From: Sphingopyxis sp. 113P3
GTDB lineage: Bacteria > Pseudomonadota > Alphaproteobacteria > Sphingomonadales > Sphingomonadaceae
Direction of reading: 5' to 3'
Assembly (NCBI RefSeq): GCF_001278035.1
Contig: NZ_CP009453.1
Coordinates: 62,001 to 126,000, forward strand
DNA: 64,000 bases
Part shown: in pieces, positions 1 to 7,709 of the stretch
How positions within the stretch are numbered: the stretch's first letter is position 1
How the letters are laid out: the number at the start of each line of letters is the position of its first letter
Program-made: the position numbers and the translations under genes
The notes under the pieces: model-generated
What the model was told of the DNA's origin: nothing
Seen by the model: only the letters and a program-made list of their open reading frames with translations
Database searches by the model: none

Positions 1-1
1 G

Positions 2-2275
2 CAGGGTCGATTCGTCTGCGCCGGCGGAATCGACGTCGACCCCGGTGCCATCCGCAATTTCGAGCGGATCACCGGCACTCCGGGCACCGTCCTCGATCTG
101 TTCGATCGCGAGCAGTATCGCGCCTTCCACGGCGCCGAACCCCCGTCGGACTGGCGCGAGGCCGCGCCGGCAGACATTCGGCGAATCTTCGGCGAAAACG
201 TCGACGTCCTCTTCCAGTCCAGCCCATGCAAGGGCTTCTCTGGCCTCCTGTCCGCCAAGCAGTCGAAAACGGACAAGTACCAAGCGCTGAACCGCCTCGC
301 GCTGCGCGGTGTCTGGCTGACGCTCGAGGCATATCAGGATGACCCCATTCCGATCATCCTGTTCGAGAACGTGCCGCGCATCCTCAATCGCGGCCGCTGG
401 CTCCTTGACCAGATAACCGCGCTGTTCCGCTGCTACGGTTACAGCGTCAACATCGATGTTCACGACTGCGGCATCATCGGAAATCTGGCGCAGAGCCGCA
501 AACGTGCGCTGTTGATCGCCCGCCACACGAAGAAGATCCCGCCGTTCGTCTATCAGCCCCGCCACCATCGCCTTCGCGGCGTCGGCGAAGTGATCGGCAA
601 GCTCCCGCTGCCGGGTGACCCGATCGCGGGGCCTATGCACCGCATCCCGGCGCTGCAGTGGAAGACCTGGCTACGCCTCGCGCTTGTGCCGGCAGGAAAA
701 GACTGGCGCGCGCTCAACGATCTCGCCGTCGTCGACGGCCAGCTGCGCGATTACGGGATCGTGCCCGAAGCCCACCTGCGGGACAACGCCCTTGGCGTAA
801 ACGCTTGGACCGACAGCGCGCCCGTCATCACCGGGCAGCGTGCTCCGGGGCAGGGCCGATTTGCCGTCGCGGATCCCCGCCCCGGGGAGGCCTGGCACAA
901 CGAGGCCCTAGGGGTTCGGACGTGGGCGGACAGCAGCCGTGTCGTCGCCGGCGCGAGCCGCCCGCACAACGGAGCGCACAGCGTTGCCGACCCCCGACCG
1001 GGTTACGGCGCGGGCACCCACCAGAACATTCTGGCTGTCGCCGACTTCGTCCGACCGGCCAAGGCCGTCACGGGTGCTCGTCACCCAGCAGGGGGAGCGC
1101 TCTCGGTTGCCGACCCGCGGCCGAATTACGGACCCGCGACGCATCGCCACGTCCTCGGCGTCAACACCTGGTCGGGCGAGCCGACCGGCACGGTAACCGG
1201 CGATCCGAAACCCAGCACCGGCGCCTTCTCGGTCGCGGACCCTCGCGTGAATGGCCATGCCCGCAGCGTCCAGCTCGGCGTGCGCCCTTGGGACAAGCCC
1301 GCGGCCTGCGTCAAAGGCGACGTCAGCGTCGGAACCGGCCCCTATGCAGTCAGCGACCCGCGTCTGATCGGCGACCGCCCCCGGTATAACAACGTATTCC
1401 GCATCGTGCCGTTCGACACCCCGTCACCAGCGGTAGCCGGACCGGGCGGGGCAGCGGGCGGGATTGCTGTCGCGGATCCGGGCGGCGCTACTAGCGAGAC
1501 CTACAGCAGCCGGAAATACAAGGTTACGCCGTTCTCGGAGAGCAGCCGCGCCGTGATCGGCGCGAGCTCGACGGGCGAGGGTGCCTTCGCCGTCGCCGAT
1601 CCCCGCCCCAGCTGGGGAAACCAGCGGCATCGCAACATCCTGCGAGTCACACCCTACAGCGACCCGTCGGGAACCATCGCGGGCGGCCACAGCGTCACCG
1701 GAGGGCAACCGTGCGTCGCCGACGAACGCCGCGAGCACTACCAGACCGGCGGGCATTACGGTGTCGTCGACTGGAAACAGTCCTCGTACTCCGTGAGCGG
1801 ATCGGCCTGCCACGACAACGGCTTCAATTCGGTGGCGGACCCGCGCCCGACGGATATCGAGGCCGAGCGCTTCGAGTTGCCCGCCGCCAACGACCGCCTC
1901 GTCTGCCGGATCATCGCGACCGACGGCACATGGCATCGGCCGTTCACGACACTCGATCTTGCCGCGCTGCAGGCGCTGTTCGACCCCGAGGAGATCTTCA
2001 CCGCAGTCCAGGGCGAGCAGGGCATCGAATGGCACTGCCGGGAAGCGTTCGACCTCATCGACGGAAGCGACGTCACCAAGCGCGAATGGATCGGAAACAT
2101 GGTCCCCGGCGCAGCCGCCACCGGAATGGCCGAGACGATCGGTGAGACGATCCTCCTGGCCGAGCAGGGGGAGACCTTCTTCCTCAGCACCCGGGAGATC
2201 TGGGTCAAACCCGGCGCGATGGCTCTGGCGATCGACAACGACCAGTCCGCCTTTCGGCTCGACGCCCTGGGATGA
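2..2275 (+). CDS. C5-cytosine DNA methyltransferase with repeat-rich target domain (5' end outside window)
   Basis: Transfers a methyl group from S-adenosylmethionine to cytosine C5 in DNA. The reading frame is open from the window edge, so the N-terminus and most of motif I are missing. Visible motifs are the catalytic PCKGFSG (nt 221-241), ENVPR (from nt 365) and QSRKR (motif VIII, near nt 490). The C-terminus has a motif X-like REWIGNMVPGAAATGMAETI. Between motifs VIII and IX lies a very long target-recognition region built from nine degenerate repeats of about 40 residues, each with a VADPR core. Most C5 methyltransferases are far shorter. It heads an operon of backbone genes and probably protects the element from host restriction (inference). 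An internal GTG at 371 exists, but starting there would drop the catalytic Cys. Confidence 0.9.
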   Translation, partial: QGRFVCAGGIDVDPGAIRNFERITGTPGTVLDLFDREQYRAFHGAEPPSDWREAAPADIRRIFGENVDVLFQSSPCKGFSGLLSAKQSKTDKYQALNRLALRGVWLTLEAYQDDPIPIILFENVPRILNRGRWLLDQITALFRCYGYSVNIDVHDCGIIGNLAQSRKRALLIARHTKKIPPFVYQPRHHRLRGVGEVIGKLPLPGDPIAGPMHRIPALQWKTWLRLALVPAGKDWRALNDLAVVDGQLRDYGIVPEAHLRDNALGVNAWTDSAPVITGQRAPGQGRFAVADPRPGEAWHNEALGVRTWADSSRVVAGASRPHNGAHSVADPRPGYGAGTHQNILAVADFVRPAKAVTGARHPAGGALSVADPRPNYGPATHRHVLGVNTWSGEPTGTVTGDPKPSTGAFSVADPRVNGHARSVQLGVRPWDKPAACVKGDVSVGTGPYAVSDPRLIGDRPRYNNVFRIVPFDTPSPAVAGPGGAAGGIAVADPGGATSETYSSRKYKVTPFSESSRAVIGASSTGEGAFAVADPRPSWGNQRHRNILRVTPYSDPSGTIAGGHSVTGGQPCVADERREHYQTGGHYGVVDWKQSSYSVSGSACHDNGFNSVADPRPTDIEAERFELPAANDRLVCRIIATDGTWHRPFTTLDLAALQALFDPEEIFTAVQGEQGIEWHCREAFDLIDGSDVTKREWIGNMVPGAAATGMAETIGETILLAEQGETFFLSTREIWVKPGAMALAIDNDQSAFRLDALG
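860..1850 (+). repeat. nine in-frame VADPR repeats in the methyltransferase
   Basis: The core FAVADPRP / FSVADPR / YAVSDPR recurs about every 120 nt, near nt 862, 982, 1105, 1231, 1348, 1470, 1591, 1714 and 1830. Each core is followed by a Gly/His-rich stretch and an L-G-V-x-x-W-type segment, then a V-T/A-G segment. The eighth copy is degenerate (CVADERRE). DNA identity between copies is low, so this is an old protein repeat rather than a recent DNA duplication. Confidence 0.85.
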
Positions 2276-2321
2276 AAGGGAAGGGGGAGGGGGGTGCCCG
2301 ATCCGGTTGAGGAGACGAGCA

Positions 2322-2960
2322 ATGCACAAGTTTCAATCCGTTCCAGCGCCTGTCGCGACCCTGTGGGGCTCCCCCCAACAGTCCGAGCAGATCCTTCCGG
2401 GAGTGTGGGAGGTTCACACCGCCAGCCATGGCGGCATCGTCCTGTCGGAAGAGCGCCAGGCCGCGATGCCTGCTGCGCTGCGACTGGCGGACCCGTTCTA
2501 CGAAGAGGACGTGGACTGGTGCCTCGCCATCGTTGCTTTCGAAGCTGAATACCGCGCGTCGGGACGTCGATGCGCAGCGCTTCTCGCTGACAATGCGCGA
2601 TCGAGCCTCCGCGCGTGGCATCCCGACCGGTTCACCGCCTATACCGGCGAAGCGGTACCGGAAGATGCGAGCCCGGTCCTGCAACGACGCGCCGCCTACA
2701 CCGCGCTGATCGGTGAATTCGTCGTCACAAGCGCCAGCGGCGATTGGGCCGACTGGGTTCCGAAGGGCAAGGTCGGGGTTGTCGCTCGCCGCGTGACCGG
2801 CGTCGATGCGCTCGGTTTCGCCCGCTACGCCAACGGAGAGACGATCCAGGGCCTCGTCGACAAGGACGCCTACAACAGTTCGGCGATCAACGGGTTCGAC
2901 GCGATCGGCGCTGTGCGCATCGATGGCGATGCCCCTGCGACCAAGGAAGTCGCGCTGTGA
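2322..2960 (+). CDS. DUF7007-like plasmid/ICE accessory protein
   Basis: A 212-residue protein of unknown function. The ATG was chosen because the protein then begins MHKFQSVPAPVATLWG and a purine-rich GAGGAGACGAGC stretch precedes it. The segment WGSPQQSEQILPGVWEVHTASHGGI (split here as WGSPQQSEQILPG and VWEVHTASHGGI) followed by LSEERQAAMP and FYEEDVDW resembles, from memory, proteins labelled DUF7007 on alphaproteobacterial plasmids. It lies 46 nt after the methyltransferase and overlaps the next gene by 4 nt (GTGA), so it is probably co-transcribed and translationally coupled. No catalytic motif is recognised. Confidence 0.75.
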   Translation: MHKFQSVPAPVATLWGSPQQSEQILPGVWEVHTASHGGIVLSEERQAAMPAALRLADPFYEEDVDWCLAIVAFEAEYRASGRRCAALLADNARSSLRAWHPDRFTAYTGEAVPEDASPVLQRRAAYTALIGEFVVTSASGDWADWVPKGKVGVVARRVTGVDALGFARYANGETIQGLVDKDAYNSSAINGFDAIGAVRIDGDAPATKEVAL

Positions 2961-3277
2961 CCGGCGGCATCGGCAACGACTTCGAGATCGCGCGCTCGCT
3001 CGTCCTCAGCACGGCCCACATGCACCCCGCGACCGCGCGCGACTGGATGCCCCGGTGCCCCTGGTCGTGCTTCGAAAAGGGCGACTACGGGTGGTTCATG
3101 GACGTCTGCGACGACGTCGGCATTACCGAAGCGCATGACGTGCCCCTGGAAATCCGCTCCGCGATCCACGTCGCCAAGCGCGAAGGCTGCCAGTGGATCA
3201 TGTGGGACTGCGACGGACCTCTTGTCGCGGAGCTCCGCGAATACGATTGGGCGGCGTCGCTGCCGATCGCGGCATGA
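2957..3277 (+). CDS. DUF5983-like small protein
   Basis: A 106-residue protein with a GTG start overlapping the previous stop as GTGA. The pattern LVLSTAHMHPATARDW followed by DYGWFMDV resembles, from memory, the DUF5983 family found on conjugative elements. Its function is unknown. The stop overlaps the ATG of the next gene (ATGA), keeping the coupled-operon layout. It has no signal peptide or membrane segment and is probably cytoplasmic. Confidence 0.75.
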   Translation: MTGGIGNDFEIARSLVLSTAHMHPATARDWMPRCPWSCFEKGDYGWFMDVCDDVGITEAHDVPLEIRSAIHVAKREGCQWIMWDCDGPLVAELREYDWAASLPIAA

Positions 3278-4236
3278 ACGCGCCGGCGTTCCTCACGACG
3301 AGGCCGCGGCGCGCGGTGGACGTGCTCGACCTGCGCAACCCGCCCATCGTGCTCGCCTACGGTATCGGAGTCGACTCGACCGCGATGCTCATCGAGCTCG
3401 TCGCGCAGGGCCGAAAGCCCGATCTGGTTCTCACCGCGGATACCGGGAGCGAAAAGCCAGCCACTTACGCCTACCTCGACGTCATCCGGCCATGGATGGC
3501 CGCGCACGGCATCGACTTTCGGGTCTGCCGCTACGTCCCGCAGCGCTTCAAGCACTGGCCGCCCTACATGAGCCTGCTCGAGAACGTGCTGACCAACGCC
3601 ACGCTGCCGTCGATCAGCCTCGGCCGACACAGCTGCAGCCTCAAATGGAAGATCGCGCCCCAGGACAAGTTCGTCGAGACATGGCAGCCGGCCATCGACG
3701 CATGGGCGCGCAGCCAGAAGGTCATCCGCCTGATCGGCTACGATGCGTCGCCGGCGGACACGCGGCGTCACGCGCATGCGCTTACCATCCCAAGCGACCG
3801 CTTCGAATGCCGTTACCCCTTGCGGGAATGGGGCTGGACGCGCGACGATTGCATCGCTCGGATCGAGGCCGAAGGCCTCCCGGTCCCGCCGAAATCGGCC
3901 TGCTTCATGTGCTGCGGCTCGCAGCCTGACGAGATCCGCGACCTCCCTGCATGGTGCCTGCGGCTCATCGTCCTGATCGAGGCCCGGGCCGCGCCGCGGC
4001 TCCGCACCGTGGAAGGCCTCTGGCGCACCACAACCAAGAAGCGACCTGGACGAATGACCGACTTCATCCGCGCGGAGCAGCTGCTCCCTGAGGGCGAGAT
4101 CGATCGCATCGCGCACGAGGCGCCGACTGCGCTGCGGCTCTTTCAGGACGCCGCGGCCGACATCCCGCTCCCGGAACGCCCGCACCTGGCGGACTGGATC
4201 TCCCAATTCAACGCACAGCTGGAGCTGGCCGCATGA
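3274..4236 (+). CDS. PP-loop ATPase of the PAPS reductase / adenine nucleotide alpha-hydrolase superfamily
   Basis: A 320-residue protein. The N-terminal PP-loop reads YGIGVDSTAM (about residues 29-38), a variant of the usual SGGKDS signature. It is followed by a beta strand and PDLVLTADTGSEKP, the usual second motif. A Cys cluster, CFMCCGSQP, sits after residue 200. Such enzymes activate a substrate with ATP and often move sulfur (PAPS reductase, DndC, tRNA thiolation). The substrate here is unknown. The gene starts by ATGA overlap inside the methyltransferase operon, so a role in DNA or nucleotide modification is possible but only inferred. A second PP-loop gene lies at 37409 in the same backbone. 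Confidence 0.85.
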   Translation: MNAPAFLTTRPRRAVDVLDLRNPPIVLAYGIGVDSTAMLIELVAQGRKPDLVLTADTGSEKPATYAYLDVIRPWMAAHGIDFRVCRYVPQRFKHWPPYMSLLENVLTNATLPSISLGRHSCSLKWKIAPQDKFVETWQPAIDAWARSQKVIRLIGYDASPADTRRHAHALTIPSDRFECRYPLREWGWTRDDCIARIEAEGLPVPPKSACFMCCGSQPDEIRDLPAWCLRLIVLIEARAAPRLRTVEGLWRTTTKKRPGRMTDFIRAEQLLPEGEIDRIAHEAPTALRLFQDAAADIPLPERPHLADWISQFNAQLELAA

Positions 4237-4592
4237 TCAGCGAAACACTCACTCGCGCCGAACAGATCGCACGCCTTAACGACCGCGCGCGCCAAGGTCT
4301 CGATCGAACCGCACTCGTCAACTTCACCCGGGCATGCCTTGCTGAGTTCTGCTCGGACGACACGCCGAGCGGGCTGCTCGCCCAGGCCGAGATGATGAAA
4401 GCCATGCGTCAGCACGCTTTCGTCAACGATGCCCATGGCGAGCGCGACTTCGGGCAGATGACGTTCCACGACACGCCCGTGTGGTTCAAGATCGATTATT
4501 ACGACATCGATCTCGAATACGGCAGCGAGGATCCCGCTGATGCCAGCATCACGCGCCGGGTCATCACCATCATGCTTCCGAGCGACTACTGA
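4233..4592 (+). CDS. DUF3768 domain protein
   Basis: A 119-residue protein. The C-terminal half, with WFKIDYYDIDLEYGSEDPAD and ITRRVITIMLPSDY, matches my memory of the DUF3768 signature. This family is common on plasmids and ICEs of alphaproteobacteria and has no known function. The N-terminus (RAEQIARLNDRAR) is the usual start of the family, supporting the ATG that overlaps the upstream stop (ATGA). Confidence 0.88.
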   Translation: MISETLTRAEQIARLNDRARQGLDRTALVNFTRACLAEFCSDDTPSGLLAQAEMMKAMRQHAFVNDAHGERDFGQMTFHDTPVWFKIDYYDIDLEYGSEDPADASITRRVITIMLPSDY

Positions 4593-4822
4593 TGCGCCCG
4601 CTCCGCCCCGCCACGCAAGCCGAGGCCGATGCAGCGGCCGCGACGATCGCCGCACTCCGCATCGCACGCGACCACGCCCGCAAGGCCGGCTCGCCGCGAA
4701 CACTCGCGCGGATCCGCCTCGCCCTCACCAGCGCCGAAGGTGCGCAGCGCCACGCGCTGCACCGGCGCAATCGCACGACCGAGAAATCGGCCCAGACCAC
4801 GATCGGACAGATCCATGACTGA
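4592..4822 (+). CDS. small basic helical protein, unknown
   Basis: A 76-residue protein rich in Ala, Arg and His and predicted helical (AEADAAAATIAALRIARDHA). The start overlaps the upstream stop (TGATG) and its 3' end overlaps the next gene by 8 nt, so position in the operon is the main support. No family is recognised. Nucleic-acid binding is conceivable from its charge, but nothing in the sequence proves it. Confidence 0.6.
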   Translation: MRPLRPATQAEADAAAATIAALRIARDHARKAGSPRTLARIRLALTSAEGAQRHALHRRNRTTEKSAQTTIGQIHD

Positions 4823-5873
4823 CCCTGCAGGAACCTACCGCGAACTCGCCGAACGCTACGGGCTCGACATCGAGACCATCGGCGGCGGCGCGCAGATGCT
4901 CTCCCGCTACTTCGCCAGCGGAACCGGCGTTCACGTCACCTGCCTCGATGGCGGCGGACTTCCGGCGAGCGACAACTGGCATATCGGGGTCCACCCCGCC
5001 AACTGGGATGGTGACGGCGGCAGTCTCCTGTTCGAGCGCCGCTCTGACGACGGCGGCGCGCGGTCCTTCCCTGACACGATCGACGCTGCCCTGTGGACGG
5101 CGGAATACGGTCGACGTTCGATCGGCGCACTCACGGAGGAATATGCGGCATTCCTCAAGGAGGAAGGCTTGCCCGAGCTGTCCGCCGACGAACTGCTCCA
5201 CGAAGACCTGAAGCCCAATCAGCGCCGCTATGTCAGCGCGTTTCTGGTCCGCTGGTCGGATGCCGAAAGCGAAGCACAAGACACGATCGCGCTGGCGACG
5301 TACAACATTGCCACAGGAGGGCGGATTACCATGAGCCGACGCGACATCCCGATCAAAGACGGCGAGCGCCGTGCCGTGCGCGCCGTCGTCGGTTACGACC
5401 GCCCGCTCGAAACATTCTTCGCCCAAGTGTTCGAAACTGATGCCGACGGCGAGGAAGACGCTTTCCTCTGGCAGGCCGACATTGACGAAAATCTGAACTG
5501 GCGTTTCACGCTCAAACTGCCGCCGACGCCAGCGCAGAAACTGGCTGAGAGCAAGGACCTCTTAGCCGCTGGTCTTAACCTCAAACAGGTCGCCCAAGCC
5601 TGCGGCTACTCAACCGGCGGAAACTTCGTTGCAGCGTTCCATAAGCTCTATGGGTTGGCTCCTCGTGCTTGGCTAGAGGAAAAGGGCTATCGGTTGTCCG
5701 AGGATGATAAGCTTCGGGAGGCCGAGCGCCTCATTCGCGAAGGCTACTCGCGCAATCTAGAGACAATTGCCCTCGCCGCGGGATACGTAAGTCGAGTAGC
5801 GATGAAGGGCGCGTTCTACCGGGTTCACGGGATGAGTGCAGGTGCGTGGAGGAAAAAGATCATTGATGAGTGA
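4815..5873 (+). CDS. backbone protein fused to AraC-type helix-turn-helix repeats
   Basis: A 352-residue protein. Residues 1 to about 235 look like another backbone accessory protein (LFERRSDDGGARSFPDTIDA, then a conserved EDLKPNQRRYVSAFLVRW stretch). The C-terminal third is different: GLNLKQVAQACGYSTGGNFV followed by FHKLYGLAPRAW is an AraC-type HTH half with its usual tail. A second similar unit follows (NLETIALAAGYVSRVAMKGA then FYRVHGMSAGAW). Base and codon use become less GC-rich from about nt 5530, which suggests a fusion. The start was chosen at the ATG inside the preceding gene's end; the longer frame upstream reads through that gene. It ends in a 16-bp tandem duplication. Confidence 0.75.
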   Translation: MTDPAGTYRELAERYGLDIETIGGGAQMLSRYFASGTGVHVTCLDGGGLPASDNWHIGVHPANWDGDGGSLLFERRSDDGGARSFPDTIDAALWTAEYGRRSIGALTEEYAAFLKEEGLPELSADELLHEDLKPNQRRYVSAFLVRWSDAESEAQDTIALATYNIATGGRITMSRRDIPIKDGERRAVRAVVGYDRPLETFFAQVFETDADGEEDAFLWQADIDENLNWRFTLKLPPTPAQKLAESKDLLAAGLNLKQVAQACGYSTGGNFVAAFHKLYGLAPRAWLEEKGYRLSEDDKLREAERLIREGYSRNLETIALAAGYVSRVAMKGAFYRVHGMSAGAWRKKIIDE

Positions 5874-5889
5874 GATCATTGATGAGTGA
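5858..5889. repeat. perfect 16-bp tandem duplication at a stop codon
   Basis: GATCATTGATGAGTGA occurs at 5858-5873 and again at 5874-5889 with no gap. The first copy holds the last codons and the stop of the AraC-HTH gene. The duplication lies at the boundary between the backbone operon and the following island, so it could be a slippage product or a scar of an insertion. Confidence 0.9.
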
Positions 5890-6012
5890 ACAAGTGGAGT
5901 TGGCGGTGGTAGTCAGGTCGACCAAGCCGATTCACTTTCAAGGTAATGGGCACGTGCCGATAGACTCGGCGCAGCGTATCGAAAGCGTTGCGGAGCGTTG
6001 TTTGCGATCGCG

Positions 6013-6459
6013 TCATGAACGCTGCTGACATACAGGCATGTAACTTTTCACATAGGGGACCAATTGCTCGAACCTCGCGGACAGCTTCGCAGGATCGATG
6101 CCTGGAATTCTGAAAGCTTCGGCGCTGTAATCGCTCGATCCGTCCTGCGATATGAAGTCCAGCGACGAGCCGATCGTCATCACCCCCCTCATGGAAGCCG
6201 TCTCGTAGAAAAACATGCGGAATCCCCCATAACCCCCGAACCCGTTCTTCGCGTTGTATTCCCCGCACAGGACCGTGACGTTCTCGCCTGTGGGAGAGGT
6301 CGTCGAAACGGCGCGTGTGTTGCGAAGGACGAGACTATCGGGATCGACCAGACGCGCTGCGATCAACGAACGTGCCCTGATGGATAGGCTGGCTGCATCC
6401 TGCGCCGATAGACAGCTCGGCGCGGAGATCAGCGCGATCGCGCAAGTCAACTTCACCAT
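6013..6459 (-). CDS. small exported protein, unknown
   Basis: A 148-residue protein with a clear Sec signal peptide (MVKLTCAIALISAPSCLSAQ, cleavage expected near SCLSA-QD). The ATG at 6459 is preceded by GAGGAGAG at good spacing, so I prefer it to longer starts. Conserved-looking features are VDPDSLVLRNTR, a Cys in VTVLCGEYNAKNGFGGYGG, and FRMFFYE. I have the impression that proteins with this pattern are widespread small periplasmic proteins in alphaproteobacteria, without known function. It is transcribed against its neighbours. Confidence 0.75.
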   Translation of the reverse strand: MVKLTCAIALISAPSCLSAQDAASLSIRARSLIAARLVDPDSLVLRNTRAVSTTSPTGENVTVLCGEYNAKNGFGGYGGFRMFFYETASMRGVMTIGSSLDFISQDGSSDYSAEAFRIPGIDPAKLSARFEQLVPYVKSYMPVCQQRS

Positions 6460-6569
6460 GACAACGGCTCTCCTCTCATCAATCCGGCGTGCAACCGCTA
6501 GGAGACAAAGGTTAACATAGGGCATCATACTCCGTGGACTGATACGCGCCTATCATTCGATCTGCCGGG

Positions 6570-6794
6570 GTGGACCCGTATCTCGACATCCTCGGCAGGC
6601 GCATCCGAGAGAGGCGAAAGAAGCTCGGCATGTCGCAAGAGGGGTTGGCCCACGAGTCCGGGCTCGACCGAAGTTACGTAGGGCGAATCGAGCGCGGCGA
6701 ACACAATCTGACATTCGTGTCGCTGGTCAGGCTTTGCCGGGCCATGCGATGCGACGTGGCTTCCCTGACTGGAGGCCTGCCGAGTAGCAAATGA
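6570..6794 (+). CDS. XRE-family transcriptional regulator (Cro/C1-type HTH)
   Basis: A 74-residue single-domain repressor. The HTH is RIRERRKKLGMSQEGLAHES followed by GLDRSYVGRIERGEHNLTF (about residues 10-48), a canonical HTH_3 domain. It starts with GTG. Similar small XRE proteins often control restriction or defence modules, and here it sits ahead of the Qat operon. The promoter-like sequence just after its stop could be its target (inference). Confidence 0.85.
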   Translation: MDPYLDILGRRIRERRKKLGMSQEGLAHESGLDRSYVGRIERGEHNLTFVSLVRLCRAMRCDVASLTGGLPSSK

Positions 6795-6802
6795 TCAAGG
6801 GC

Positions 6803-6831
6803 TTGACACCGTGATGATTTTGTATTAAACT
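6803..6831 (+). promoter_or_regulatory. sigma70-type promoter ahead of the Qat region
   Basis: TTGACA (6803-6808), a 17-nt spacer and TAAACT (6826-6831). The -35 is perfect and the -10 matches 4 of 6 bases. It lies just after the XRE gene and 90 nt before the next coding start, in a locally AT-rich stretch. Confidence 0.5.
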
Positions 6832-6922
6832 TCGCGTCGCTCGTCCGCGAAGTTCGCACGAGATAAAAGCAACGCCGAGCGTCACACCGCAGGCGTCTTT
6901 CCCCCCAAGACAGGATCGTAGC

Positions 6923-7510
6923 ATGACTATGAAGTTTTCCGCGCGCCAGGCGTCCGTGCATATCTCCGAACTCGAACAGTTGACCTGTCGAGGATCACAA
7001 GGTGTCGCCATTTTGGCGTCGGCCCTTGGTCGGCCCGTTCTCTCAGATCACTCGGTAAGTGCGGACATCGGAGGAGCTGTAAATATGCTCACGCTGTCAA
7101 TCGCGGCCGATCATGGAGTCGAACTAGCGATGATGAAGGAGTGGCTTCCTGGTCTCCGCGTGGAAACTCTGCTGATTCTCGCCCAGCGCTATTCCAGTTG
7201 GCAGTACGACGGGCCTGACGAGCATGAACTAACTTTTTACTCGAATCTCGCAGGAGTGCCTAGCACTGTGCGCTCTAACGTGGCGTCCTTGCTCTCGCTC
7301 AATCAATTCGATGCCCGAGCGCTACTACGCTTTCGCTCACCGAGTGATGTGGAAGCGTTGACTCACGAACAGCTCGGCACCGCGCGAAGCGATCGTCCTT
7401 CGCTATTCAATATTTACGCCGCCGCATTGGCGGATCGCATCCAGGGCGTGTGTCGCAGACCGCTGTTCGTCAGTCTCCCAATAGCCCAGGTGTCTTCTCG
7501 AGCTTACTGA
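6923..7510 (+). CDS. hypothetical protein upstream of qatA
   Basis: A 195-residue protein, predicted soluble and mostly helical, with no family I recognise. It lies between the XRE gene and qatA and is less GC-rich than the surrounding backbone, as the Qat region is. The ATG at 6923 follows GACAGGATCGTAGC, a weak ribosome site; the second codon pair (ATGACTATG) offers another start 6 nt later. A role as an accessory or regulator of the defence island is only inferred from position. About 200 nt of non-coding sequence separates it from qatA. Confidence 0.5.
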   Translation: MTMKFSARQASVHISELEQLTCRGSQGVAILASALGRPVLSDHSVSADIGGAVNMLTLSIAADHGVELAMMKEWLPGLRVETLLILAQRYSSWQYDGPDEHELTFYSNLAGVPSTVRSNVASLLSLNQFDARALLRFRSPSDVEALTHEQLGTARSDRPSLFNIYAAALADRIQGVCRRPLFVSLPIAQVSSRAY

Positions 7511-7709
7511 GTTCTTGTGGCGCCAGTCAGGCGAGAGATCAGCGGCAGTCGGTCTCGCTTGCATGCTCGCGATGCCACGCCGCTAAGGGGAGGTGTTGTA
7601 GTCCGGCGCCTATCCCCGGAAAAGGTCTCATTTCGAACTGTTGATTTATGTTTTGTCTGAAACTTAGATAAGACCGTTCGCAGAATGGAAGAGCTTCAGC
7701 GGGGGCGGG

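Noticed and set aside
658..1389. 243-codon open frame overlapping the methyltransferase
   Set aside because: Arg/Pro-rich alternate frame of GC-rich repeat DNA; the methyltransferase frame has clear motifs.
860..1850. Evenly spaced repeats that could suggest a CRISPR array or DNA minisatellite
   Set aside because: The repeats are conserved only at protein level in one long reading frame and the DNA copies differ; there are no constant repeats with unique spacers.
5876..6268. 130-codon minus-strand frame
   Set aside because: No family features and it overlaps the exported-protein gene at 6013-6459, which has a signal peptide and ribosome site.
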